Shown: positions 8,789-17,605 of the stretch, piece after piece
Layout of the letters: each line of letters starts with the position of its first letter
Numbering within the stretch: position 1 is the first letter of the stretch
Assembly (NCBI GenBank): GCA_045537555.1
Contig: JAZSPR010000096.1
Location: 1 to 42,867, forward strand
Length of the DNA: 42,867 nucleotides
Source of the DNA: UBA1081 sp045537555
Lineage (GTDB): Bacteria > Bacillota > Clostridia > Oscillospirales > Acutalibacteraceae
Reading direction: 5' to 3'
Program-made: the position numbers and the translations under genes
The notes under the pieces: model-generated
What the model was told of the DNA's origin: nothing
The model's database searches: none
What the model saw: the letters and a program-made list of their open reading frames with translations, nothing else

Positions 8789-8960
8789 AAAGTTTGTTTT
8801 TACATAATATTAATGGGTCAAAGGGCGAAGCCCTTTCCTCAATTGAGCATTGCGCATTGAGAATTTAATTTGTCGGGCTTCAGCCCGACAAATTATTGTT
8901 TATATTATAAATTAATTCTTCTTATAATTCAAGTATATTTATTATGCTTATAAATAAATA

Positions 8961-8989
8961 TTGAATTTTTGTGAAAAACAGTATATAAT
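8961..8989 (+). promoter_or_regulatory. Sigma-A promoter for the 9009 operon
   Basis: TTGAAT, 17-base spacer, TATAAT. The implied start of transcription near 8996 excludes the earlier in-frame ATGs and fixes the CDS start at 9009. Confidence 0.85.
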
Positions 8990-9008
8990 TATTATGGAGG
9001 ATGATAAC

Positions 9009-10286
9009 ATGACAAGTTCCGAATACAGAAAATTAGCAATGTTGCTTTCCAATATAAAGTCAGGTTCAAGGGATGCTTTTGCAGGCATTTACACAATGTA
9101 CGAGAAAAAAGTTTATTTTCTTTTCTGCAAAATACTCAAAAGTAAAAGCCTTGCAAAGCAGATGGCAATTGAATTTTTCGATTATGTTTATATGCAGACC
9201 ACTTCTTTCGGAAATGCCGCTGTTTTTGAAAAGTGGCTTTACAACTCACTTTTTTCAAAATGCAGAAGATATCTCATAGATAACCAACCTGAAGTTTTCG
9301 GAGAATATATTGATTCCGATTCCCCTGACGGCGATGCAATTGACGATATGCTCGCTCACGATTCCGACGAAATGCTTATGTTCCCTGACGGAATTGAAAT
9401 CTCCGTTGACATGATGCAGACAGTTGACTCAATTCTTTCAGAATTACCTTTGAAACTCCGTACCTGTGTCCTTCTTTACTATTTTTGCGGTTTTGAATAT
9501 TCAGATATTGCATCAACAGAACAGATTTCAGTCACAGCAGTCAAAAACAGACTCATGAAAGCTCACATCCGTCTTGAAACGGAAGAACACAAATATTCCG
9601 AAATCGGATATGACTGCGCGGGAATGGTTATTTTCATGCCAGATGTTCTTTCCTCAATGGCTGAAAACATCGTTATTCCTGCGGATATCGCATCAGGTGT
9701 AACTTCAAGAACAGGTGTGAACTGTCTTGAAAAAACCATTAAATTTGTTGACGATGCATCTCTTGAAAACACAGCTTACATAAATATTACCCGTCCCGTG
9801 GGCGATAAGAATTATGTAACAACGTATGCAACACAGGTACGTCCGCCGAAACAGTCAATAGGTCAGGATATGTCTCCTGCCGTCAAGATTCTCATGACAA
9901 TCATTGCTCTGCTTGTAATCATCGGCGGTGCTGTTGCAATTTTCTTTGCGGTACAGAGCAACAATAATGAACCTGAATCGGTTGTAAATAATGATAACAT
10001 TATCCAGCAGACAACTGTTGAAAGCACAACCGTTCCCGAAACCACAACCGAAGCCGAAACCACGACTGAACCGGAAACCACTACAGAGGCTGAAACAACA
10101 ACGGAACCCGAGACAACTACCGTTCCCGAAACCACAACTCAGCCCACCACAGTTCCGACTACCCAAGCGACAACAATTCCGACTACAGTTCCGACCACCG
10201 AAGCGACAACCGCTCCGCCCGCAATCGAAGAACCCGGAAACGAAGATGTCAATATAGAGATAGATGAAGTTATCATAAATCAATAA
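9009..10286 (+). CDS. ECF-like sigma factor fused to a transmembrane segment and Thr-rich surface tail
   Basis: 425 residues, about twice the size of a normal ECF sigma factor. Start fixed by TGGAGG 8 bases before the ATG. The N-terminus has a sigma-2-like region (about 20-90, SGSRDAFAGIYTMYEKKVYFLF...) and a sigma-4-like helix-turn-helix (about 133-190, LPLKLRTCVLLYYFCGFEYSDIA...VTAVKNRLMKAHIRL). After a linker comes one strong transmembrane helix (about 290-316, with no basic stop on the outer side) and then about 70 residues of TTTEPETTTEAE/PTT repeats and an acidic end. The polymerase-binding part would be inside and the Thr/Pro-rich tail outside. It probably heads an operon with 10299 and 11804 (gaps 12 and 2 bases). 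The tail could span or sense the cell wall; that is inference. Confidence 0.8.
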   Translation: MTSSEYRKLAMLLSNIKSGSRDAFAGIYTMYEKKVYFLFCKILKSKSLAKQMAIEFFDYVYMQTTSFGNAAVFEKWLYNSLFSKCRRYLIDNQPEVFGEYIDSDSPDGDAIDDMLAHDSDEMLMFPDGIEISVDMMQTVDSILSELPLKLRTCVLLYYFCGFEYSDIASTEQISVTAVKNRLMKAHIRLETEEHKYSEIGYDCAGMVIFMPDVLSSMAENIVIPADIASGVTSRTGVNCLEKTIKFVDDASLENTAYINITRPVGDKNYVTTYATQVRPPKQSIGQDMSPAVKILMTIIALLVIIGGAVAIFFAVQSNNNEPESVVNNDNIIQQTTVESTTVPETTTEAETTTEPETTTEAETTTEPETTTVPETTTQPTTVPTTQATTIPTTVPTTEATTAPPAIEEPGNEDVNIEIDEVIINQ

Positions 10287-10298
10287 GGAGATGATTAA

Positions 10299-11801
10299 AT
10301 GTCTCTTATGAAACTTAAAAGCGGAACCGACATCAGAGGTACCGCCATAGGTGAAAAAACTGACCTTACCGACAATGCAATAAAAAAAATCATTGCGGGA
10401 TTTATAAAAGTAATATGTGAAAAAACAGGCAAACAACCCGATGAACTTACAGTTGCCGTAGGTCACGATTCACGACTTTCAGCAGAAAGAATCCGCAACA
10501 GTGCTGTCTCTGTACTCAGTCACAATGATGTAAAGATTCTTGACTGCGGTCTGGCTTCCACCCCTGCAATGTTCATGACTACAGTCACAATCGGTTGCGA
10601 TGCCGCCATCCAGATAACAGCAAGCCATCATCCTTATGATAAGAACGGACTCAAATTCTTCACGGAAAACGGCGGATTTGAAAATGAAGACATTATAAAA
10701 ATGCTTGAATATGCCGAAGGATCCGACATATCAGAAATAAAAGAATCTGACAACAGCGAAAAAATTGATTTTATGTCACAATATGCCGAAATGCACAGAA
10801 AAATGATCTGCGAAGGCATCAATGCGGAAAATTACGACAGACCTCTTGAAGGATTTCATATTGTAACTGATGCAGGCAACGGTGTGGGCGGTTTTTATGC
10901 CACTCAGGTGCTTGAAAAACTCGGTGCCGATATTTCGGGCAGTCTTTATCTTGATCCCGACGGCAATTTTCCCAATCATGCACCGAACCCCGAAAACGCA
11001 GAGGCAATGAAAAGCATTTCAGATGCGGTTATCAATTCCCGAGCCGATTTCGGCGTAATTTTTGATACAGACGTTGACCGCTCTGCATGTGTTGATTCCG
11101 AAGGCAATGAAATCAACAGAAATTCACTTATCGCTCTTGCATCCGTCATTGCACTTGAAAACAATCCCGGCGGAACAATAGTCACCGATTCCGTAACGAG
11201 TGACGGTCTTAAATATTTTATTGAAAATGTTCTCGGCGGAAAACATCACCGATTCAAAAGAGGATATAAAAATGTCATCAATGAATCTCTCAGACTCAAC
11301 AGCATGGGCATAAACTCCCCTCTCGCAATTGAAACTTCGGGACATGCCGCACTCAGGGAAAATTATTTTCTTGATGACGGCGCTTATCTTATAACAAAAA
11401 TAATCATTCTTCTTGCAAACCTGAAAAAAGAAGGCAAAACTCCTGCCGACCTTATTGAAAAACTTCCGAAACCGCTTGAAGAAAGAGAACTCCGTTTCCG
11501 CATTCTCTGTGAAGATTTCAGAGCCTGCGGTCAGGAAATAATAAATGAATTTGAACAATACGCAAAAAACCGTGAGGGTTGGCACATAGCAGATGACAAC
11601 CACGAAGGTTTAAGAGTTTCTCTTGACAAAAATCACGGTGACGGCTGGATGCTTTTAAGACTGAGTGTACACGATCCTATACTCCCGTTCAATGCAGAAA
11701 GCAATTCCGCAGGCGGAGTAAAACAGATTATCAAAGAATTCAACGGATTTATAAAAAGTCAGAAATCCGTTGATTGCTCAGTTTTAGAAGGATGTGATTA
11801 A
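10299..11801 (+). CDS. Phosphohexomutase (phosphomannomutase/phosphoglucomutase family)
   Basis: 500 residues. The alpha-D-phosphohexomutase signatures are present: SGTDIRGTA near the start, the phosphoserine loop ITASHHPYDKNGLKFF (about residues 106-122), and the metal-binding loop DTDVDRS (usually DGDADR). These enzymes move phosphate between C1 and C6 of hexoses through a phosphoserine, feeding sugar-nucleotide and glycogen synthesis or catabolism. Whether it prefers mannose or glucose phosphates cannot be read from the sequence. AAGGAG lies 8 bases before the ATG. It is in line with the sigma factor gene upstream and the phosphatase downstream. Confidence 0.88.
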   Translation: MSLMKLKSGTDIRGTAIGEKTDLTDNAIKKIIAGFIKVICEKTGKQPDELTVAVGHDSRLSAERIRNSAVSVLSHNDVKILDCGLASTPAMFMTTVTIGCDAAIQITASHHPYDKNGLKFFTENGGFENEDIIKMLEYAEGSDISEIKESDNSEKIDFMSQYAEMHRKMICEGINAENYDRPLEGFHIVTDAGNGVGGFYATQVLEKLGADISGSLYLDPDGNFPNHAPNPENAEAMKSISDAVINSRADFGVIFDTDVDRSACVDSEGNEINRNSLIALASVIALENNPGGTIVTDSVTSDGLKYFIENVLGGKHHRFKRGYKNVINESLRLNSMGINSPLAIETSGHAALRENYFLDDGAYLITKIIILLANLKKEGKTPADLIEKLPKPLEERELRFRILCEDFRACGQEIINEFEQYAKNREGWHIADDNHEGLRVSLDKNHGDGWMLLRLSVHDPILPFNAESNSAGGVKQIIKEFNGFIKSQKSVDCSVLEGCD

Positions 11802-11803
11802 AA

Positions 11804-12922
11804 ATGGGAGAAATAGTAGAAAAATTTTTTGCGGCAGTAATGGCACTTATCATTTCTCTTTCTGCATTATTCGGCATACCGACAGAAAAAAAGATTCAGA
11901 ATGTAATCCTTATGATAGGGGACGGAATGGGTGAAATGCATTTGAAAATGACGGAAGAAATGCGTGACATTTCTCTGACTATCAATGAATTCCCTCAACA
12001 GGGCAAAGCCATTACACGTTCTGCCGACAAAAAAGTAACAGACAGCGCCGCAGCCGCAACAGCCCTTGCGTGCGGAGTAAAAACAGCAAACGGTCAGATA
12101 GGTTCTTACTGGCTGGAAGACCCCGATTTCAGCTACCATGCAAACACACATCCGAAAAACATTACAGAAGCCTGTATGGAAAACGGAATGAAAACAGGTG
12201 TAATCACAACAGATAATGTTTCAGGCGCAACTCCCGGAGCGTTTACCGCACACACAAGCAGCCGTAACAACTATTCAGACATTACTTCCCAGCAGATAAA
12301 ATCAGGATTTGATATCATCTGGGGAAAAACAGACGGCACACTTACAGAAAAACAGGTAACCTCTGCAGGATATACATATATTGACACAATATCCGAAATG
12401 GAAGCTCTCACGGGCAACGAAAAAAGCTACGGAATGTTCACGGAAAGTCTTCACCACACTTACAACAAAAATGACTATACACCCACCCTTTCCCAGATGA
12501 CTTCAAAAGCTATTTCTTTGCTTGATTCCACAAACGAAAACGGTTTTTTCCTTATGGTTGAAGGTGCTCACATCGACAAAAAATCGCATAATAAAGATGA
12601 GGAAGGTGCCGCAGAAGCTCTTGAAGAATTCGATAATGCCGTTGAAATTGCTCTCAATTACGCAAAAGAAAACAAACATACTCTTGTAATCGTAACAGCA
12701 GACCACGAAACAGGCGGTGTTACGCTCAACGATGACGGCGTATATGAAATGACAACAGGTAATCATACAGGTGTAAATGTTCCTGTCAGGGCATATGCAC
12801 CCGATAATTACGTTTTTATCAAAAACTGGGATACAATTGATAACACGGAAATTCCTGCACGTATAGTAAAAGCACTCCGCTTGCCTGCCGACAGTATCCC
12901 CTGTGAAGTGCTCAATAATTAA
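11804..12922 (+). CDS. Alkaline phosphatase family protein (first of two)
   Basis: 372 residues. An N-terminal hydrophobic helix (about 8-24) with no clear cleavage site would export or anchor it. Metal and catalytic residues are visible: Asp40 in MIGDGMG, nucleophile Ser81 in TDSAAAATA, EGAHIDKKSH, TADHETGG and the last zinc His in GNHTG. Alkaline phosphatases hydrolyse phosphomonoesters outside the membrane. It starts 2 bases after the phosphohexomutase stop, so the genes are probably co-transcribed. A paralogue follows at 13003 with its own promoter. No Pho box is recognised. Confidence 0.92.
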   Translation: MGEIVEKFFAAVMALIISLSALFGIPTEKKIQNVILMIGDGMGEMHLKMTEEMRDISLTINEFPQQGKAITRSADKKVTDSAAAATALACGVKTANGQIGSYWLEDPDFSYHANTHPKNITEACMENGMKTGVITTDNVSGATPGAFTAHTSSRNNYSDITSQQIKSGFDIIWGKTDGTLTEKQVTSAGYTYIDTISEMEALTGNEKSYGMFTESLHHTYNKNDYTPTLSQMTSKAISLLDSTNENGFFLMVEGAHIDKKSHNKDEEGAAEALEEFDNAVEIALNYAKENKHTLVIVTADHETGGVTLNDDGVYEMTTGNHTGVNVPVRAYAPDNYVFIKNWDTIDNTEIPARIVKALRLPADSIPCEVLNN

Positions 12923-12943
12923 AAAATATTTATTTTTCTCATC

Positions 12944-12972
12944 TTGATTTATTTTTCACTAAGTGATATTAT
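12944..12972 (+). promoter_or_regulatory. Sigma-A promoter for the second phosphatase gene
   Basis: TTGATT, 17-base spacer, TATTAT; a CCGGAGG ribosome binding site follows at 12989-12994. Confidence 0.7.
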
Positions 12973-13002
12973 ATCTTTATAAAATCTCCGGAGGTTACTT
13001 AT

Positions 13003-14202
13003 ATGCTTTTTATGCTCAGAGAATTTCTCAGTCCGGTTATAGCAACCCTTACATCAATCTTTCTTTCAATTTCAGCTCTTTTCGGTGTGGCAGAAGCTCC
13101 TGTCAGAACACCCGATTCTTTTGAAAATGTAAAGAATGTTATTTACCTTATCGGCGACGGTATGGGTCCTCTTCATCTTGAAATGGCAAAAGCAGAAAGA
13201 GGCATCACCCTTACAATGGATACATTTGAATATAAAGGCCGTTCACAGACACGTTCTGCAAGCAATGCTGTTACAGACAGTGCCGCAGGAGCAACTGCTC
13301 TCGCTTGCGGTGTAAGAACATACAACGGCGCTATCGGTGTTTATATGTATGATCCCCTTCACGTAGAAAGCCATCCTAAAAGCATTACAGAACTCTGTAT
13401 TGAAAAAGGAATGAAAACAGGTGTTGTCACAACCGACTTAACATCAGGTGCAACTCCCGGCGGATTCTCCGTTCACACATATGAAAGAGGCAACACAAAA
13501 GACATTGATAATCAGCAAATGAAATCCGACATTGACCTCATCTGGGGCGGAACATCAGAATATGTAACACAGGAAAAATGCGAAGAAAACGGCTTCACAT
13601 TCGTAAAAACATATTCCGAAATGATGGCTCTCGAAGAAGGCAGCCGCAGCTTTGCTCAGTTTGACAACAGCACATGGACAACTCAGCAGGTTGATGCAGA
13701 CACTCCCACTCTTTCACAGATGGCTGAAAAAGCAATTGACATCCTTGACGACACAGACGAAGGCTTCTTCATTATGATTGAAGGCGCACACATAGACAAG
13801 CATTCACATAACAATGAAGCTGCTGCAATGGCAGAAGCTCTTGAAGAATTTGATGAAACTATAGCTTTTGCACTTGAATATGCAAAGCTCGACGGCGAAA
13901 CACTCGTTGTTGTTACAGCTGACCACGAAACAGGCGGAATCGTTCTCAACGATGACGGAACATATTCATATACTCAGGGTTCACACTCTGCAGCAGATGT
14001 TCCCGTACTTGTTTACGGCTCAGAAACATTCATTGAAAACGGTGAAACAGTCAAGAATATCCAGATTCCTGAAAGAATCGCTTATTCACTCGGCTTTACA
14101 GCAGATGATTTCCCGTTTGAAGTTTTCAGTTCATGGGTTATACCTTTCAATGACTTCATCAACAACATCAATACAGAGGATTTATTAAACAAAATAAAAT
14201 AA
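13003..14202 (+). CDS. Alkaline phosphatase family protein (second of two)
   Basis: 399 residues. Hydrophobic N-terminal segment (about 8-30) for export. Asp52 in LIGDGMG, nucleophile Ser93 in TDSAAGATA, EGAHIDKHSH, TADHETGG and GSHSA supply the three-metal phosphatase site. It is a close paralogue of the preceding gene, so a tandem duplication is likely. Codon use is visibly different: this copy is richer in CTT/GTT/ACA codons like the highly expressed genes nearby. It has its own promoter and is followed after 23 bases by the DUF4474 gene, probably in one transcript. Confidence 0.92.
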   Translation: MLFMLREFLSPVIATLTSIFLSISALFGVAEAPVRTPDSFENVKNVIYLIGDGMGPLHLEMAKAERGITLTMDTFEYKGRSQTRSASNAVTDSAAGATALACGVRTYNGAIGVYMYDPLHVESHPKSITELCIEKGMKTGVVTTDLTSGATPGGFSVHTYERGNTKDIDNQQMKSDIDLIWGGTSEYVTQEKCEENGFTFVKTYSEMMALEEGSRSFAQFDNSTWTTQQVDADTPTLSQMAEKAIDILDDTDEGFFIMIEGAHIDKHSHNNEAAAMAEALEEFDETIAFALEYAKLDGETLVVVTADHETGGIVLNDDGTYSYTQGSHSAADVPVLVYGSETFIENGETVKNIQIPERIAYSLGFTADDFPFEVFSSWVIPFNDFINNINTEDLLNKIK

Positions 14203-14225
14203 AAACATGCCGGGAGGCATAATAA

Positions 14226-15176
14226 ATGGGTACTAAAAACAAAAACAGAATTCTGGCAAGTATAGCTTCGGTTCTTGTGGTTTTCACAGTTGCAGTCGCT
14301 GTATGGTTTGTCACGGACAACCCGACAGGCGTTTTTGCTTCAAAAAACGAAGGTGCGATTGAAAACATCACTTACACACCCGCCGAAACAAGCATAAAAC
14401 AGACACCGTCATCATCAACACAACAGACCGAAGTCACAACGGAACAAACCACATCAGCAGCAGACAGTTATGTTGAAAACTTCCTTGCTGAAGCAAATAC
14501 TTTCACTCAGTCAGTTGAGACTACAACAATTCCTGCAGGTCAGAAACCGTTTTTCCACGTTGTTACTGACGGCACAATCACAGACGACAAATCGCTCGAA
14601 GGACTTGACGGTGCATTGAAAACCATCGGTGAAGTTATTCTTGCCGCAGGTTTCAGATATGACAAAAATCAGCAGATTTTCTATTCTGAAGAAGAATCAT
14701 GGCAGAGAAACTTCGGTTTCACTCCGATTTATGATGCTGCCGCCGCATTCACGGGAATGTATTATGACACAATGCGTCTGAAATTCAACTATGACAACAT
14801 GGACTGGATGATTCAGATATGGAAAGGCAGATACGGTATCACAACAGGTGCCGAAATGGGTATTTATTACAAAGAACCCACTCAGGAAGAAAATTTCTAT
14901 AAATGTGTCCCCGATGAAGAAATGCTCACAATGTCATTTGCCATTTACAAAGGTGATGAGCTTTATATGACAAGAGGTCCCGAGCCTCATTGGTGGCTTA
15001 CAGGCTTCAAACTGTTTGATATGATTGCCCCCGGCGACCTTACAATGCACGCAAGCTTCTTTATGGAAGATGCAGGCATGGCAGATGCTCTTGAAGTTTC
15101 CCTCAAAGACCTCGGATTTATAAAAGATATAAATTATCAGCGTCTCGGTCTTACAATGACAATTATCTGGAATTAA
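14226..15176 (+). CDS. DUF4474-type membrane-anchored protein
   Basis: 316 residues, start supported by GGGAGG. An N-terminal transmembrane helix (about 9-29) is followed by a Thr/Ser/Gln-rich linker (about 45-100) and a globular domain. The domain reads AAGFRYDKNQQIFYSEEESWQRNFGFTPIYDAAAAFTG...YDNMDWMIQIWKGRYGITTGAEMGIY, which I recognise as the DUF4474 pattern. Its function is unknown in general. Topology puts the domain outside the membrane, as with the neighbouring phosphatases, with which it is probably co-transcribed. Confidence 0.8.
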   Translation: MGTKNKNRILASIASVLVVFTVAVAVWFVTDNPTGVFASKNEGAIENITYTPAETSIKQTPSSSTQQTEVTTEQTTSAADSYVENFLAEANTFTQSVETTTIPAGQKPFFHVVTDGTITDDKSLEGLDGALKTIGEVILAAGFRYDKNQQIFYSEEESWQRNFGFTPIYDAAAAFTGMYYDTMRLKFNYDNMDWMIQIWKGRYGITTGAEMGIYYKEPTQEENFYKCVPDEEMLTMSFAIYKGDELYMTRGPEPHWWLTGFKLFDMIAPGDLTMHASFFMEDAGMADALEVSLKDLGFIKDINYQRLGLTMTIIWN

Positions 15177-15184
15177 AACATAAC

Positions 15185-15217
15185 AAATCTCCGATTCAGA
15201 ACGAATCGGAGATTTTT
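15185..15217 (+). terminator. Rho-independent terminator
   Basis: Perfect 13-bp stem AAATCTCCGATTC / GAATCGGAGATTT, loop AGAAC, then T residues. Element A3 begins four bases later. Confidence 0.93.
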
Positions 15218-15220
15218 GTT

Positions 15221-15418
15221 TTATAAATCAGAATTTGTCGGGCTGTGCCCGACAAAAATTCGCAATTGGAAATTCGCAATTCGCAATTGATGAAGGGGCT
15301 TTGCCCCTTAACCCCATTATATGGTTCAAAAGGCGGAGCCTTTTCCGAAATTGCGCATTGATAATTGCTAATTGCCAATTAGAATAATTTATCGCCTCAG
15401 CGATAAATTATTGTTTAT
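15221..15418 (+). repeat. Palindromic interspersed element A3 (complete)
   Basis: About 198 bp of nested palindromes. Left end TATAAATCAG plus hairpin TTTGTCGGGC-TGT-GCCCGACAAA; left arm of AATTCGCAATT repeats; core hairpins AAGGGGC/GCCCCTT and AAAGGCGGAGCCTTTT; right arm of AATTGCGCATT/AATTGCTAATT; end hairpin AATTTATCGC-CTCA-GCGATAAATT and ATTGTTTATC. It fills the whole gap between two convergent genes, and its right end runs into the GH36 stop codon. Confidence 0.82.
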
Positions 15419-17589
15419 CATTCAGCAACAAAGTGCATTGCGATGCTGTCGCCCGTTGTTCTGAGTGAGGAAAGATTAATGCCCGAATTCATAAGGAGAG
15501 CGCCTGAATAAACTTCGCCTGTTTTCTGACACTTATACATCTTGTTCTTATCAAGTCCTTTGAGTTTCAGGAAAAACAAGTGGTCCATATTTTCTCTCAT
15601 TATAACCGCAGTCGCAAGAACCTCGTTTTTATCGGGAGAAACAAAGCTCCATGCACACTTGAAGTGGTCAAAATAGGGGTCAATGAGTCTGTAAAGGTCT
15701 CCGTAATGGATAAGGTCGTAATATTTGTGATAATCCTTGACCTGTTCTTTTACGATTTCTCTGTCTTTTTCTGTCAACTTTGTGGGGTCAAGCTCATAAC
15801 CGAAAGTACCCCAGAGTGCAACGTTACCCTTAGTCTTGTAACCTGTTCTGTCAGAAGCTGAAACGTGAGCACCCATTGTTGAAGCGGGATAGCACATTGA
15901 TGTGCCGAACTGAATTGTAAGTCTTTCAATGGGGTCTGTATGATCACTTGCCCATATCTGAGGTGAGAAGTAAATCATACCGGGGTCAAAACGTCCGCCG
16001 CCGCCCGAACAGTTTTCAAGAAGCATATCGGGGAATGTGCTTGTAAGTCTGTTCATAAGGTCATATGTACCTAAGACAAAACGGTGGAAGAATTCCTTTG
16101 ACTGTTCAGGGGGAAGAATTGCCGAACCTGCTTCTGAAATGTTACGGTTGAAGTCCCATTTGAGGTAGTCAATCTTGTTCTTTGAAAGAACCGAATACAT
16201 CTGGTTCCAGATATTATCCCTTACATCTTCTCTTGAAACGTCAAGAACATACTGATTTCTGCCGATTGATGATTCTCTTACGGGCACGTGTACATACCAG
16301 TCAGGATGAGCTCTGAAAAGTTCTGAGTCGGGTGAAATCATTTCGGGCTCATACCAGATACCGAACTTCATTCCGAGTGCATTTACTCTTTCAATAAGAA
16401 CACCCAGACCGCCTTTGAGTTTGTTTTCGTTTACAAACCAGTCGCCGAGTGAGTTTGTGTCGTCGTTACGCTTACCGAACCAGCCGTCGTCCATAACGAG
16501 CATATCCATACCGAGCTCTTTTGCATTCTTTGCAAATTCAACGAGCTTGTCTGTGTCAAAATCAAAGTATGCAGCTTCCCAGCTGTTGATAAGAAGCGGT
16601 CTCTTTTCTGTTTTATATCTGCCTCTTACAAGGTTATTCATATAAAGTCTGTGATAGATACGGCTCATTTCGCCAAGACCCTTGTCTGTGTAAACAAGGA
16701 CTGCTTCGGGTGACTGGAAGCTTTCACCTGATTCAAGATGCCAGGAGAAATCTGTGGGATTGATACCCATAATAACTCTTGTTGTGCCTGAGTAGTCACA
16801 TTCAGCGCTGAATTCAAAGTTACCGCTGTAAACAAGGTTAAAGCCGTATGCGTCACCGTTGTCCTCAGTTGCACCGTGTCTGAGAAGTGCTGCAAAGGGG
16901 TTCTGATTGTGGCTTGATGAACCTCTCTTACTTGCTATACCCTGAATACCGTGTGCAAGTCTTCTCTGTTCTCTGCATCTCTCTTTTGCGTGTCTGCCGT
17001 AAAGAGTGATAAGGTCAAAATCCATTGAGGGCAGGTCAAGACATGTTGAAAATACTCTTTCAACATCAACACCGTCTGAGCCGCCGTTTTCGATTCTGAC
17101 ACTCTTTGTTATAGCATCAACAGTATTAAAGGCTGTGTAAATGAGAGTAACTTTTACACCTGTTACGCAGTCTTCTGCAAGAATTTCAAGTGTATCTGCT
17201 TCATCGTCGTTATTCACATAAACAGACGGAAGAGGTGCGAGTGAGGGTTTGCCCTTATAGAGCTTGTGGCTTACATAACGGATATCCGTTGTTGTGTTGC
17301 CGTGAACATTCTTTATTGCAAGTGCCGAGATTCTGAAGTCACCGCTGCCGTTGCAGGAATATTCCATGGGAGCAACGTCTGTTGAAAACTCCTCACGGGG
17401 AATATTCTTGTTTGCAGGGCTGAATGAAGCACTTTTTATGCGTTTTGCATTAGCCCAGAGATTGTCGTCGGGAATGTATGCACCGTAATAGAGATTGAGA
17501 AGATAATTCTCATCACCTACACCGATGACGTAGCTTGAATTGGGTGTATCAAGCTTGAATATTTTCTGAGAAGCGTTAAAAGTAATCAT
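15418..17589 (-). CDS. Alpha-galactosidase, glycoside hydrolase family 36
   Basis: 723 residues, full length for bacterial GH36, no signal peptide, so cytoplasmic. An N-terminal beta-supersandwich (about 1-320) precedes the TIM barrel with LVMDDGWFGKR, GIWYEPEMISPDSELF, the nucleophile Asp in LKWDFNRN, the ENCSGGGGRFDPG loop and the acid/base Asp in WASDHTDPIER. It releases alpha-1,6-galactose from raffinose-type sugars and galactosides. The start at 17589 has a GGGAGGG site. It lies 16 bases after rhaD and is probably the third gene of the rhamnose unit, an unusual pairing. Its stop codon TGA overlaps the end of element A3. Confidence 0.95.
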   Translation of the reverse strand: MITFNASQKIFKLDTPNSSYVIGVGDENYLLNLYYGAYIPDDNLWANAKRIKSASFSPANKNIPREEFSTDVAPMEYSCNGSGDFRISALAIKNVHGNTTTDIRYVSHKLYKGKPSLAPLPSVYVNNDDEADTLEILAEDCVTGVKVTLIYTAFNTVDAITKSVRIENGGSDGVDVERVFSTCLDLPSMDFDLITLYGRHAKERCREQRRLAHGIQGIASKRGSSSHNQNPFAALLRHGATEDNGDAYGFNLVYSGNFEFSAECDYSGTTRVIMGINPTDFSWHLESGESFQSPEAVLVYTDKGLGEMSRIYHRLYMNNLVRGRYKTEKRPLLINSWEAAYFDFDTDKLVEFAKNAKELGMDMLVMDDGWFGKRNDDTNSLGDWFVNENKLKGGLGVLIERVNALGMKFGIWYEPEMISPDSELFRAHPDWYVHVPVRESSIGRNQYVLDVSREDVRDNIWNQMYSVLSKNKIDYLKWDFNRNISEAGSAILPPEQSKEFFHRFVLGTYDLMNRLTSTFPDMLLENCSGGGGRFDPGMIYFSPQIWASDHTDPIERLTIQFGTSMCYPASTMGAHVSASDRTGYKTKGNVALWGTFGYELDPTKLTEKDREIVKEQVKDYHKYYDLIHYGDLYRLIDPYFDHFKCAWSFVSPDKNEVLATAVIMRENMDHLFFLKLKGLDKNKMYKCQKTGEVYSGALLMNSGINLSSLRTTGDSIAMHFVAE

Positions 17590-17605
17590 TGATTACCCTC
17601 CCTGA

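Larger units (their letters stand above)
8541..8905 (+). repeat. Palindromic interspersed element A2 (composite)
   Basis: Left end TATAAATCAGAATTTGTCGG, right end CCCGACAAATTATTGTTTAT; these are imperfect inverted repeats of each other. Inside: GTAG hairpins R3, R4 and R5, hairpins GGAAATC/GATTTCC and AACGGTG/CACCGTT, a core hairpin AAAGGGC/GCCCTTT, an arm of ATTGAG/ATTGCGC repeats, and an end hairpin AATTTGTCGGGC/GCCCGACAAATT. Together with B1 and the terminator it accounts for the 640-base gene-free stretch up to 9008. Confidence 0.8.

Noticed and set aside
9855..10466. Long minus-strand frame of 203 codons rich in Gly, Cys, Phe and Ser
   Set aside because: It is the shadow of the Thr-codon repeats of the sigma factor tail on the plus strand.
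15250..15290. Short AATTCGCAATT direct repeats as a possible CRISPR
   Set aside because: Units are about 10 bases, without spacers of constant size and without cas genes; they form one arm of a palindromic element.
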